A stretch of 64,000 nucleotides of DNA from Ochotona curzoniae (GCF_017591425.1 NW_024466399.1:2418001-2482000), one strand, 5' to 3'. Numbered from the stretch's first letter, positions 45,726 through 57,337 are shown. Notes: generated from the sequence alone by a model not told the origin. Translations and numbers: made by a program.

Positions 45726-46980
45726 GCATACTTTCATGGCAGAGATGCCAATTGCCAATGTTGCTTCTTCAATAGACTTCCACAACTCTGTATACTGGTC
45801 CGGCCCTGAGCGACAATACTTGCTAATAATTGGTATTTGTACATGTGTTTTCCCAAAGATATTGCCTAAAAAAGTTCCCATTTTCTAAGTCTCTTATGAT
45901 GTTTTGGAATCTAGACCATGACCTAAAACAAGGAATTACAACATGCTGTTGCTTCTTTTATGGAAGATTTTGTAGAAAATCAGAATAAAATTTCCACCAA
46001 ATGTTTAAGAGCGTCAGTGAAGTCACTGGGCAAGATTGTAAGTTATAATTGAATTTCTTGATTGGGGTAGAGCTTTTCAGATTTGTAACTTTCAAGAAAT
46101 GTTTTCATTTCATCCAAATATTTTGTGTTATCTTTCCAAGATTATAAGAGTTGTGGAATGTCCCTTATGCTACATTTAATATTTTGTAGTTTCTCTCTTT
46201 CATTTGCTCAGTTTAATATGGCCCACCAGTTTTATTGTTCTTTCATGGAACAAACACCTAATTTTTTCCAAGTTTCCTGTTGTGTGTGTTTATTTTCCAT
46301 TATTTCTGTGATATTTAATTTGCCTTCATTTCGCTTTCATCTGCTTCAACTTTCTTTTTTTCCTCAAAGCAGTTGTTTTAGCAAACACTATTTGCTGAAC
46401 AAAGAATGTATTTCATAATGCCAGATATGTCATTTACCATGAAAATGTAATAATCATAAGCATTTATTTACCTAGAAACATAGCCTCAAATACATGAAAT
46501 AGAACTAATAGAACTCCCAAGAGAAGAAGAATTTATAATAATAGCTGAGTATTTCAATAGTTATTTCTCAAAAATGTATAAGACTTAGAAATTAGCAAAG
46601 ACATAAACACTATAAATGAGTTTGAACATTTATGGAATATCCCACATATAACAGTTGAAAACACATTGTTTTCAAGTAAACATGAGCTATTTATCAGATG
46701 GACCGTATTTTGAGTCATAACACATACTTGAGGTCAGAAAATTAATCAGATTAAATTTGAAAGGATTCATCTCATGGAAAGCATGTTTTCTGACAATACG
46801 GAATAGCAGATATCATTAACAGATATGTTTGTAATGTGTACCACTATAAAAATTAGAAATGGAAAGGAAATAGGGAAGGGAGGAAGAAGGTGGGCAGAGA
46901 ATGCAGTCAAGCGGGAGGATTGTATAAAAAAATGCTGTGCTCAATCTCTATATCATAAAATACACATAATTTGTCCTCCC
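45726..46980. other. Unique AT-rich sequence
   Basis: No gene or repeat recognised. The 97-codon frame at 46125-46418 is Phe/Ser/Leu-rich from T-rich DNA. Confidence 0.5.
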
Positions 46981-46984
46981 TCTC

Positions 46985-47118
46985 TCAATACATATCTATA
47001 TATCTATGTATTTGTATATATCTATGTGTATATATCGCTATGTCTATATATATCTAGATGTAGATATAGACAGACATACAGGTAGATATATTTATAGATA
47101 GATATATAGATACATAAA
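46985..47118. repeat. TATC/GATA-rich self-complementary satellite
   Basis: The left part is built of TATCTA/TATATC steps and the right part of GATA/TAGATA steps, so the two halves are partly complementary. It changes strand sense near 47050-47065 (TCTAGATGTAGATATAG). Confidence 0.8.
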
Positions 47119-47536
47119 ATCAATAGCAAAACTACCAAGAAATGTTTTGGATGGAATTAAGAGAAGAGTATATGAATGTTTGCGATTATGTTAAAAAGAG
47201 ATTAAATGGATATTCGGAATACTGAACATACATTACAAGATGCTTCTCTACTGAGTGAACTGTTTTCTCTTGTAGACTAGAAGAATATGAACATACTAAC
47301 ATCTTGTGAAAAGAACGAAGGAAGTAAAATGATCAGAGGGCAATGAGTTAATTAGAATAAAATAGCAATAAAACAATTAAATAAAACATTTTTATGAAGG
47401 TCAATAAAAGTTACAAAAATCAAGACCATGGGAGGGTGCGTATTGCCAAGTCAGAAATAGTAGTATTTATTTACATCACAAACAGAAAAATAACAAAATA
47501 TGAAGAACAACTATCTGCCAAGTAGTTTTAAACTTT
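47119..47536. other. Unique AT-rich sequence
   Basis: Nothing recognised. Confidence 0.5.
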
Positions 47537-47895
47537 TTTTTAAAGATTTGTTTATTTTGATTGGAAAGGCAAATCTACAGATATAAGGAGACACAGAGAG
47601 AAAGATCTTCCAACTGTTGGTTCACGCCCCAAGTGGCTGCAACAACCAGAGGTGACTGGATTCAAAGCCAGGAACCAGCAGCCTCTTTTAGGTCTCCCAT
47701 GCAGGTGCAGAGTCCCACGTCTTTGGGCCATCCTCCACTGTCCTTCCAGGCAATGGAAAGTGGGACAGGCAGCCAGAACACGAACTGGTACCAACATGGG
47801 ATCCCAGTATGTGCAAGGCAAGAATTTAACCAGTGAACCATCCCCATACGGGATCATGGTGCATGAAGGTGGAGCCAATTGAGCTGTTGTGCCTA
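47537..47895 (-). mobile_element. C-SINE, minus strand
   Basis: AAAGATTTGTTTATTTTGATT, GGAAAGGCAAATCTACAG, CTTCCAACTGTTGGTTCAC, TTCAAAGCCAGGAACCAG, TAGGTCTCCCATGCAGGTGC. A duplicated-looking stretch with two 'gggatc' blocks (about 47797 and 47850) makes it slightly longer than normal. Confidence 0.88.
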
Positions 47896-48002
47896 GATCT
47901 AAAATTTTTAATTAGATGGATAATTATTTGGAAAAAGGAAAATATCAAAACATATGTAGGTGGAAATAGATGGACTTCCTCTGTATTTATGAAAGTGACT
48001 TT

Positions 48003-48305
48003 TAATATTTAATTTATTGATTCAATTGAAAGATTGTTATAGAGAGATAGACGGAGGGCAGCTCCCTGACATCGGTTCATTTGTCAAACGTACTCAATAA
48101 CCAGAGCCGACCAATGTCAGAGCTAGGAGTGCCATCCAGGTCTCCCACAGGCAAAGCAGGAGCCCAATTACTCCAGTCATTCATACTGCATGCCCGGACC
48201 TTCATTACCAGGACCTAGAATCAGGAACCAGAACTAGTGTTCAAACTAGTACTCGGTGCCGGAAATGGACCTTCAACTGAAAACCAATAGGCTAAACATT
48301 CATTC
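48003..48305 (-). mobile_element. Old C-SINE, minus strand
   Basis: TTAATTTATTGATTCAATTG, an AGAGAGATAGACGGAGG block, CCAGGTCTCCCACAGGC, GGAACCAGAACTAGTGTTCA and CAATAGGCTAAACATTCATT. It includes a rearranged head region. Confidence 0.7.
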
Positions 48306-48381
48306 CAGTAAGTAATTCTTCAACCGTTTTATTGAAATAACATTCATGCATCTGTACTTATTTCAGGGAGAAATCGATTTT

Positions 48382-48718
48382 TTAAAAGATTTATTTATTT
48401 TACTGCAAAGTCAGATAATACAGAAAGGAGGAGAGACAGATAGGAAGATCTTCCGCCCGATGATTCACTCCCCCAAGTGACCACAACGGCCGGTGCTGCC
48501 CCAATCCGAAGCCAGGAGCCAGGAGCCAGGAACTTCCTCCAGGTCTCCCACGTGGGTGCAGGGTCCCAAGGCTTTGGGCCGTCTTGGACTGCTTTCCCAG
48601 GCCACAAGCAGGGAGTTGGATGGGAAGCAGGCATGCCAGGATTAAAATCAGCTCCCATATGGGATCCTGGTGCATTCAAGGCGAGGACTTTAGCTGCTAG
48701 ACCACCACGTTGGGGCCC
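48382..48718 (-). mobile_element. C-SINE, minus strand, full-length
   Basis: AAAGATTTATTTATTTTACTG, GGAGGAGAGACAGATAGG, CTTCCGCCCGATGATTCACT, a tandem GGAGCCAGGAGCCAGGA, CCACGTGGGTGCAGGGTC and a CATATGGGATCC block. AT-rich flanks prevent a sure target-site duplication. Confidence 0.93.
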
Positions 48719-48734
48719 CAAAATTAATTTTTTT

Positions 48735-49000
48735 AAAAGAATTTTTTTTTTAATTTTAAAAGTAGAGCAAAAGAGATAGGGAGAAACAAAGAGAGAGGTT
48801 TTCCATCTATAGGTAGGTTCCAGAAAATAACCAAAATAACCAAGGTGGGGCCAGTCTACAATCAGGAGCTTTGAAATCCATCTTGGCATTCCTCATGGGT
48901 GTCGGGCCAACATTTTTGGGCCGGGCCATCTTACACTGCATTCCCGGGTTCATTAGCTGGAGGCTGAATTGGAAGCAGAGCAGCTGGCTCTGGTTTTACT
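48735..49000 (-). mobile_element. Old C-SINE, minus strand
   Basis: AGAGATAGGGAGAAACAAAG, GGGGCCAGTCTACAATCAGG, GCCGGGCCATCTTACACTGC and GGCTGAATTGGAAGCAGAGC. Third SINE of a consecutive minus-strand series from 48.0 kb. Confidence 0.75.
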
Positions 49001-49138
49001 ATACACACACACACACAAATAATATATCACATATGTTATATAACGCTGTAGTATATATTTTACATATACAATATATGATATGTACACATATGATAAATAT
49101 GTATTATATGTGTGTACCTATAAATGTAATATATATGG
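49001..49138. repeat. (CA)n plus AT-rich simple sequence
   Basis: A short CA run (49003-49016) leads into TATATA/TATGATA-type low-complexity sequence. Confidence 0.8.
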
Positions 49139-49139
49139 C

Positions 49140-51090
49140 TTTGATTTTGCTGACACATGCTCCTTATGTCCAGTTTGTTTAAGACTTAATCATGAACGGA
49201 TGCTGTGTTTTTATCAAATACATTTTTTGATCCACTGAGATAATGACGTATTTCTTAAATTTGTCAATGTCACCTTCATTATTCTCATATATTGAAGCAT
49301 CCATCTACACCAAGGCTGAGTCCCACTCTTTCAGGGCGATAGATCTTTTTAATTGATCGCTGGATTTGTAATTCTTATTGATAAGCTAATCATTCTTTTA
49401 TTATTTTCTTTCATCATTAATTTCCAGTCTCAGAAATTAAGGTGACGGTGGCCTCATAGACAGTGTTTAGTAAGACTCCCTGAAGTTCCATCCTTTTCAA
49501 CAGTGTAAGAATGTGTTAATGAAGCCAGTCAGCTTTCCCCTCGTAGTAAGGTCTTTGTTACTGATTAAATCACTGCCTGTCAGTGGCCTATTTGGATTTT
49601 ATACATGTTATGACTGAATTTTATAAGTTCTGCTTGTCCAGGAATTTATCCTCCTCTTCTAGATATTGTGAATCAGGAGACAGCCATTTATAGTAATTTC
49701 TCTTGAATTCTCTCTATTTTTGTGGTGTCTTCATATCTTTTTCCTTACTGATTTTATTTATTTTGATATTTCCTTTTTTAAAAAAAATAGTTGGGCTCAT
49801 TGTTCATCTTTTTCTTTTTAAAAAAAATCCAGCTTTTCACCAATATTTGCTATCTTTATAACTTCAAATTCTCTTATTTCTTCTCTGGTTTGTATTACTT
49901 CTTTCTTCCTACTAAATTGTGGTTTGATTTGCTTGCGTTTTTGTCCATCCCTGAGACAGATTGTTCTTTCCAATTTTTGTTACAGTCATTTATATCAATA
50001 CATTTCCAATTAAACGGGCCAGGTGGGACAAACCCCAGGATTCCATACGGGCACCAGTTCAAGTCCTGATTGCTTGTGCTTCCAATCCAGCTCCCTGTGT
50101 GTGGCCTGGGAAAGCAGTCAAGGACAGCCCAACACCTTAGGACCCTTCACCTATGTGGGACACTGGAAGAAGCTCCAGGCTCCTGGTTTCAGATTTTTAG
50201 CTCAGCTCCTGCAGTTGTGACCACCTGGAGAGTGAACCAGAAGATGGAAGAACTTTCTCTTTGTCTTTCTTTCTCTCTGTATATGTGATCTGTCTTTCCA
50301 ATAAAAATAATATTTAAAATAAATTATTAGATATATTTCTGATTAACTTTGATATTGCCGTTTCTCTTAAGTTTCGATATACTATGTTGTCATCTTCATT
50401 TTTTTTTGGAAATTTTTATTTTTCTTTCAGTTTAGTCTATGATGCAACATGCTTTCAGATGCATAAGTTTGATTTTCATATGTCTGTGTATTTTCTAGAA
50501 TTTCTTAAGTTGTTAATTTCCAACTTCACAGTTTAGTGAAAAAACAAGACACATTATAGTTGGAAATGTCAAATTTTTGAATGTGTTGAGAACTGGTCTA
50601 GCATGTAATTTGTCCTAAGGAAAGTTTTGCATACTTATGTTGCCTGCAGCTGCGGAACAAAAAAGTGTTCTGTATATATCAGTTAGATCTTTTTTGGTCA
50701 ATAGTACAGATTAACTATGTTTTTGTTGGTGCATTTCTGCTTGGTTGATCTGCCCAGTGGAGAAAGTTAGGTGTTAAATTTCTTATTATTACTGTTTGGG
50801 AGCTTATCTCTCCCATTGGAGTTACTAGTATTTGTTTTATATATCTAATTGCGTTAGGAATGAATGTATACACATTTAATATAATCCCCAAAATTTAATG
50901 AATGGATTCCTTAATCATTACAAAATACCCTATTTGTCTTTTAGCAGTTTTAAAATTTACCTTCTCCCGATAGTAGGATGATACTCCAGCTTATTTTCGA
51001 TTACCATTAGCATGGGATGTCTGTACATCTTTTTATTTTCAGTCTCTGGTGAGCTGTGTTCTTGTAGGCAGCAAATAAATGTGTCTTGTA
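49140..51090 (-). mobile_element. Ancient L1 (L1M-type) ORF2, minus strand
   Basis: Reversed ORF2 order from reverse transcriptase to endonuclease: TTAATCATGAACGGATGCTG, a 'ttgatccactgagataatgacg' segment, ATCCAGCTTTTCACCAATAT, GTTCTGTATATATCAGTTAG, GGTGTTAAATTTCTTATTAT, ATAATCCCC and GTTCTTGTAGGCAGCAAATA. It is interrupted by the SINE at 50016-50325. No intact frame. The ordered match over almost 2 kb makes the call secure, the subfamily less so. Confidence 0.82.
50016..50325 (+). mobile_element. C-SINE inside L1, plus strand, head deleted
   Basis: It starts with GGGCCAGGTGGGACAAACCC, lacking about 30 bases of the usual head, then GGATTCCATACGGGCACCAG, CAATCCAGCTCCCTGTG, GGAAAGCAGTCAAGGACAGC and the CTTTCCAATAAAAATAA tail. 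It splits the L1 at 49140-51090. Confidence 0.92.
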
Positions 51091-51594
51091 AGCAGTGTCA
51101 GCTTGTAGCATGGAGAAAGTGAGGGTAGCCTGGCGCTACATCCTCAGACTCCATGCCTTCAGAAACCTCGTTGGGAGCAATTACTCAACTCAAAGGCAGA
51201 GTCTGTTAGATAAGTGATGACTGTGTGTTTGGATCCAGATCTGCTCATTTTTCCCAAGAAAGAACTAACACTGCTAATATGATCCATGCTTTTTCTCTCT
51301 GAATTGAAATGGTAGAATCCAGAAGATCCTAGATGCTTTCGCCATGCACTGTGATCTTACTTCTATATTCATTTACAATTCATTTCATATGCACAAGCTT
51401 ATTGTCTCCCTCCTAATTGATATAGACTTAATAAACATAGACAGCCTCTGGCAGCTGATTTTGCCCTATCCCATTCACATCTGGCTCATTATTTGGATCA
51501 CAGGAAATAATAAAAACATTCTGGATGATGAAGGAGTAACTCCGTGTTTCTTAGCTTACATCAATGAAGTACTATTCTTAATTACTTTTGAAAA
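51091..51594. other. Unique sequence
   Basis: Nothing recognised; the 123-codon frame at 51344-51715 runs into the L1 3'UTR that follows and is not credible as a gene. Confidence 0.5.
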
Positions 51595-52195
51595 AATTAT
51601 GTCTTTTTATTATTATCATTTTATGATACAGTTCCATAGGCCCTGGGGTTTCCCTTATCCCCATCCTAAATCCCACCCCCTCACTGAGTTCCCCTATATC
51701 ATTACTATAGTATAGTTCTTCATACACAGTCATATGTCCATCATTGTGGACATGGACAATGGCAGAGAGTCCAGCATCCTATTGTCAAATGCAGTAAACA
51801 GTTTCATTGGGAGTCCATCTTTGATCTGGAAGTAGAAATGCATACTTCATTGTATCCTCACATCTGGATATGATAGTCTCCATTGCACAGTTACTATACA
51901 TTATACAGTAGCATCATTTTCTTCCAGAAGGTTCTTGATTTTCTTTTTCATTTCTTCAGTGACACATTAGTCATTCAGTAGCATGTTATTTAATTTCTTG
52001 GTGTTGTTGATTTCCTTTTTTCCTTCCTGTTGTTCATTTTGGTTTGTGGCTTTTTATTTAAGGGGATGCATAGTAGCTGTGTAATGGAGACTATCATATC
52101 TAGTAGCATATTATTTAACTTCATGGCATTGTAAATTTCTATTTTTCTTCCTGTTGTTGATTGTGTATTGTGGCTTTTTGTCTAAATTACTTTTA
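51595..52195 (-). mobile_element. Lagomorph L1 3'UTR joined to ORF2 piece, minus strand
   Basis: TTATGATACAGTTCCATAGG, the GACAATGGCAGAGAGTCCAG block and GATCTGGAAGTAGAAATGCA form the 3'UTR. From about 51925 the sequence is the ORF2 segment also seen in the 21.4-22.4 kb palindrome (TTTCTTCAGTGACACATTAG, TCAGTAGCATGTTATTTAAT). That ORF2 landmark occurs a second time at 52095-52190. The intervening ORF2 3' half is missing, so the element is internally deleted. Confidence 0.75.
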
Positions 52196-52309
52196 TGAAT
52201 AAGAGTTTAAAATAAATCCTCTCTCTATCCCCTTCAATCACTATTTCTTTCTTTGACATAAAATATTAAGTATGTAAAAATTTATATCAGAAGTTACCCT
52301 TTAAAAATG

Positions 52310-52590
52310 TGTTCAGTGAACAGCCATCATTGCTATGTACTGTCTGCAGCACTGGATCTCTATGGGCACCACTGAGTCCCAGCTGCTCACCTTTGACGCA
52401 GCTCCCTGTTGATGGCCCGGGAAAGCATTCAGGAATGGCCCAAGTGCTTGGACACCTGTACCCAGATGTAGCTCCTGGTTCCTGGCTTGGATTTTCTTGC
52501 CGCCATCTGGGAACTGAACCAGCAGGTAGAAAATTCTCTCTCTTTCTCTCTGAAACTCTGACTTTTTGAAACAAATAGTTAAATAATATA
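52310..52590 (+). mobile_element. Old C-SINE, plus strand
   Basis: ATGGGCACCACTGAGTCCCA, CAGCTCCCTGTTGATGGCCC, GGGAAAGCATTCAGGAATGG, CTCCTGGTTCCTGGCTTGG and a CTCTCTTTCTCTCTGAAAC end. An older subfamily with no A-rich AATAAA tail left. Confidence 0.75.
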
Positions 52591-53199
52591 TTCAACTTGA
52601 GAAATTCTCCTTCAACCCCAACATTCCTTCTTTGGTAATATTGCATTATTATCTTCACATTGCCTGTCTTCATTTATGTATAATCACGGGGAATCAATTT
52701 TTTGTAGCTGCATTTTTAGATTCAATAAACTGAGGACTGGAAATATTTTAGAACAACACATCTGTAATTAACATGCACACGATTTTTAAATAACACTGAT
52801 TGTAAGGCAAAGCGCTTGAGAGAGCGTACCTCCTTGGTTCACTACCAAAATACTTTGGCACGATAGCCAGCGGCTGTGATCTGCCAGTCCCTGTGCCCAC
52901 GTAGAGCTCATGGAGAGCATCCCTTTCCACTGTGGCCATCTCTCAAGTCTCCTTGGATACAGAAGACTGGATTTCCCATATTTTTCCTGTAAAGTTTATA
53001 AGCCTTTCTTACATTTTACAAATTTGTACCTTGGTTTCCAGCAATTTTCTTGAGATCTACTGTATGACATGCCAGCATGTATGAAATTCAACATTTATTG
53101 CATCCGATCAGCTTATGCTGTAATTGCACATTTCATAAACATTTGGCAAAGCCCTTGTGTGAATTGCTTAAAAAAATTCTGATTGGGAAGCTATTTGGT
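52591..53199. other. Unique sequence
   Basis: A possible scrap of an old minus-strand SINE at about 52810-52865 (CTTGGTTCACTACCAAAATA). Nothing else. Confidence 0.4.
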
Positions 53200-53520
53200 G
53201 AGGTTGGTATGTGTGCGTGTGTGTACTGTAGAGGTATATATGTATGTGCTTGTGTGAATGTAGGCATATGTGAATTTCTATAGATATGTAGGGATTTGTG
53301 TATTCATGTCTTTTGGTAGGGGAAAGCGGCATGGGCATTGTGGGGGCTCTGGGTTAGAGTGGACATGGGGCACAGGCAGAGAGGGAAAGAGAAGGGAAGA
53401 GAGGGTGATGGAGAAGGTAGAGTCAAAGGGAGATGGGGGTGGGGAAAGGGAACCAGGGCAAGGAATGGGGTATTCGTGTGTATGTCAGTGTTAATGTAGG
53501 CATATATGTGTATTCCGTAG
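53200..53520. repeat. TG-rich flanks around a purine-rich tract
   Basis: TGTG-type sequence with GTAGGCATAT at 53262-53271 recurs as TGTAGGCATATATGTG near 53498. Between them, 53320-53475 is about 85% purine on the plus strand, including four G tracts at 53428-53450 spaced by 1-4 bases. Confidence 0.75.
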
Positions 53521-55669
53521 TTTACAAACAATGCAAACAGAAAACGGAAACCAGAAGTTGGACCAATCGGAAGTGACCAACTTTTAACCAATCAAAAGTG
53601 CTTTTCTTGTCTTACTTTTGTGAAATCTTCATAATTTTTTCCTCTTGCCCTTCCCAGAGGATGGTCAGCCCCTTTTCAACTGGTTCATGGGTGGTTGATT
53701 GCACAACCAAGCTCTTTAAAGTCTAAATCTTTTTAGATTTTTTATTTTGTTAGTGTAACTGAATATCTACATGAGAGATCAAAATTACAAGGGTTTAAAT
53801 AAACCAATTTTGTGTGTGTGTGAATTGTTTAAGCAGAAAGTCACCAAAGCAGAATCTCCTGCAGGATTTGTGTGGCATGACATTTGCTGATGTGTAAAGG
53901 GCCCCGTCTCCTAGCCTGTTGAGTAAGTAAGAGGAATCGCTGGTGCAATCTTATACTGAAAACAGTGTGAGATGTGTCAATGTTCCAATTCCAGCTTACC
54001 TCAAGTAATTTTGAAGACAAAAGAAGAAGGAGCTTGCTATTCTCAAGACTGTTTTGTCTCCAAAATATTGCATTCCTTATTAATGATCACGTTCATTCAC
54101 AAATGCATCCTGAAAATACCTAGAGTGTACAAATGTCCCCATGTCACACCATGACTGCATCGATGAGCTTAAAGGAAAATATCTGCCTTTTCAAGCGCAC
54201 AGAAATTTCTTGACAATTAATGTTTTAATACAAATGTAGCTTTATCGGTTCATGTTTGGTTAATTCGTGTTTTTGAGTAGCAGGAATGTACCTTTCACCA
54301 CATGAAAACTATACCTATTTTAAAATCATAATGAGGAAAAGAGCTTAAAAAGAGAACCATGTATGTATTGAAATATTGCACTGTATCAGATAAGCATGTG
54401 CAAAAAAAAAGCTATGTGTCAATTAAAACTGGAAATTTAAGGAGCAACAAACAAGAGTGAAAAAAAGTAAAATCAGCAAGTGACATAGGCTGTGGCGAAC
54501 AAGGAGGGTGAGAAAATACATGTTTTAAATTGATGTGTGAATATTGTTGGTGCAGAGGATGTTTAAGGAGAGATGAACAAAGTTCTTAATTCGCATATTT
54601 ATACTACTTCAAGTAGTCCATGCCATGGTTCTCAGAGTCTTCTGCTGTGCATGCCAGCCCATGGTATCTTTAGGAACCAGAGTCCAGAACTTCACGTATG
54701 TTGTGGATATTAGTGGTGCCTGGCTTGTTTTTTTGTTTGCTTGTTTGGTTTGAGGGCAGCATATTGGACTGGAGAGCATAATTTTTAAGCATGCTGAGTG
54801 GAATCACAGTATTATGAAGACATCACCTGTCCCAAGAAAGCCATCCCGTGAAGTGAAATTTACCCTTCACCCTGATTTTTTCCTGAGTGGTCATCTTTGG
54901 AAGGAAATGAAAAAAAGACCTGGTTCAGAAAACATCTCTTTGCTGTTGTATCCAGGAACGATTGCCTGGTATGAGATCAGGTTAGCCGTCAGGATGGTCA
55001 GGACAGGTCTGTCTCTGATGTGCTTTTTCTACAAGTCCAGGTAGCGGTACCCTGTAGACTGGGGAAGTTGTTTGCTCTTTTGAGACTATGCAAAGCTTCT
55101 TGAAGCATTTCATCAGAATTGCAGAACTGCTCATTTCAGCTCTCCCATACTTCCTTGTTTGACAAAGCTTTTTGCCACTCTGTACTTTGATTGCAGATGT
55201 GTTTTACTAAGAGCATTTTTACTGTAAAAGAGAGAAGTTTTCCATAAATATTTAATAGCCAGTGGCTGAAAACACACAGAATAGGGTGTGTATTGTATTA
55301 AGGGGAAAGGTGTACAATCCTTTTCCCACTCTTCTATGACTGACGGGTTTGTAATCTTTGCACACACACAAACAGGCTTTCCTAGGCCTAAGTGAGTTTA
55401 TTGTAGGAGATAATATTTTTGCATCCTTTCTGCAATGTGTGACCTGGAGGCAGGTTTTTGGGTGTGCCCTTACACAGTTGTAATTGAGAGAATTACCACT
55501 TGTCCACAAAGGTTCCAGTCTCTGCATTAAAAAAAAAAAAAGCTTTTGATGCTTACACTTAAAAAATAATTATGAATTCCCAACTTGGTTCAGCAGCATT
55601 TGTTATAGTAACAAGATATTGAAGGTTCACATTTTCCTTAATCTGAAAATTACATATTTGATCATTTTC
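53521..55669. other. Unique sequence
   Basis: No gene or repeat recognised over 2.1 kb; open frames up to 91 codons lack domains. An A run lies at about 55529-55540. Confidence 0.5.
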
Positions 55670-56020
55670 TCTGATTTATTTAGTTGAAAGAGTTCACGAT
55701 GAAAAGGAGAGATAGGGAAATCTTGCATCCATTGGGTCACTCTTCAAATATCTACAAAGGACCTGGGTTGGGTTGCAGTTGACCAAGGAACTTTATTTTG
55801 GTTTATCTTGTGGGTGATAGCTATCGAAAATACTAGGGCCTCCCTCTGCTTCATTCCCCTATGCAGTAATAAAGAACTGGATTGAGAGTGGAGCAGCTGT
55901 CTACGGCCATACCAGCCCGAACGCGCCTGATCTCAAAAGTGGAACAGCTGGGGCTCAAAGGGATGCTCCTAAGGCTGCTGATGTCATCGGTGGTAGCTCG
56001 ACCACTGTGCCATGGTGCTG
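55670..56020 (-). mobile_element. Old C-SINE carrying a 5S rRNA insertion
   Basis: The SINE reads TCTGATTTATTTAGTTGAAAG, CTTGCATCCATTGGGTCACT, GACCAAGGAAC, AAAGAACTGGATTGAGAGTG, then resumes after the insertion with CAGCTGGGGCTCAAA, GCTCCTAAGGCTGCTGATG and CCACTGTGCCATGGTGCTGG. It is continuous on both sides of 55899-55937 apart from the 12-base duplication described next. Confidence 0.8.
55899..55934 (+). pseudogene. RN5S pseudogene: 5' fragment of 5S rRNA (retropseudogene)
   Basis: The 36 bases begin GTCTACGGCCATACCA, continue through GAACGCGCC and end GATCTC. They match positions 1-36 of mammalian 5S rRNA with three differences (positions 17, 20 and 30, from memory of the 5S sequence). 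Three A bases follow. Flanks are AGTGGAGCAGCT (55887-55898) and AGTGGAACAGCT (55938-55949), a 12-base duplication of host SINE sequence with one change. The internal promoter boxes of 5S (about 50-97) are absent, so it cannot be an active gene. Confidence 0.9.
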
Positions 56021-56699
56021 GTGGAGACTTGCCCGTTAGCTAAGGGATGCTCCTGTTCCATTTCTCATAGCGATGTCTCACAGTTGCATGTGGCTCACTG
56101 TGTCTTAACATCACTGAACTCATGTTTATTCCCACACAGTGAGATCTCTTAGAGACGCATCTGCTCTCCCTTGTGGGTGTAGGGTATTAGGTGCTTGAGG
56201 TTGGGAGTTGGCTTTCTTGCCTCACACATTTCAGGTTTCCTCGGTTGAATCAGAAGGGCAAGGCCTTGATAATCCCAAATGCATGCAATACAGCTTTATA
56301 CAAGGAAAGCCTTGGTTACAGCAGTTGTGAAAAATCACTGGCCTGGAGAAAGTTAATGACTGAATCCAGACATCTCATAAGCATGTGTTAAAACAGTCAC
56401 GTTGTTTGCTCTTGAGGAACGCTAGCTGCCAGTTCCAGAATGAAGACATGAACTGTGTCTGGGACTGAGAATCACAATTTATGGAATGATCATTAGAAAG
56501 AAACCATCCAACAGACACTACTAGCCAAGTATCACCTGGGGAAGTCAGAGCTACCATTGTTTTCCACTGTTGCATGTGTTGTTAAAAGCCTACTAATGAC
56601 ATAACGTACATCTAGGAAAGTTGGTGTCATTGACTCATTGTGATTGCATTTTTAGCATGGCAGGACATCTACAAAGACTTCACTGTTAATCTTGGACTT
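56021..56699. other. Unique sequence
   Basis: No gene or repeat recognised. Confidence 0.5.
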
Positions 56700-56960
56700 T
56701 TTGTTTTATCTGAGAGTGGGAGGAAAGGGACACACACACGCATGCACAGAGAAGAGACAGAATGAGCAAGATTCACTCTGTTTCTTGGTATGCCCTCCAA
56801 ACGCTCCCAATGGTTGCTACTAAGCTGAAGGCAAGAGAGCAAGTCAGGAATACAAGGCAGGACTTCCACATGGCTGACTGCGGTCCAGTCATCACAGTCA
56901 TCACTTCTGGGTCAGAGAGGCTGCAACGTGGAGAAGTTACGAGCAAGTGCACAACAGCCA
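56700..56960 (-). mobile_element. Probable old SINE, minus strand
   Basis: A GA-rich block with CACAGAGAAGAGACAGAATG, then GGTTGCTACTAAGCTGAAGG and GAATACAAGGCAGGACTTCC, fits a very old lagomorph SINE. Divergence leaves this uncertain. Confidence 0.35.
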
Positions 56961-57337
56961 GGCTAAATACAGACTCCCTGGTTTTCAGTTTTAACAACCG
57001 ATTCTATAAATTCAAAGTGGTTGATAATTATACTATAAAATTTCATCAAAAGCAACTTACTTTTAGCTTGTTAATTTGCCATGCATTGAAAGTACTTCCA
57101 GGTAATTGCAGTTTATTAAGATGCCATATATATTTTATTCCCACAAAGAAGGAAGAAGGAGATATTTCTGTAAATGAAATGCAATTGCTGTATTTACTTT
57201 TGAGTTTACGGTAAGAATTCTTGGCAGTCATCCTGATTATAGAGTTGTCTGATAAACGACCTTTTTTTTTGTAAAGCTCCTGAAATACGAATAAATGTCA
57301 AAAGTGGATAGAAAATATAATTAAAATAGATTTATTT
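56961..57337. other. Unique AT-rich sequence
   Basis: The 150-codon frame at 56762-57214 spans this and the preceding SINE-like sequence. I see no domain and do not call it. Confidence 0.5.

Noticed and set aside
51344..51715. 123-codon open frame
   Set aside because: Its second half is minus-strand L1 3'UTR, and no homology to a protein is recognised.
56762..57214. 150-codon open frame
   Set aside because: It begins in probable old SINE sequence and runs into AT-rich DNA, with no recognisable domain.
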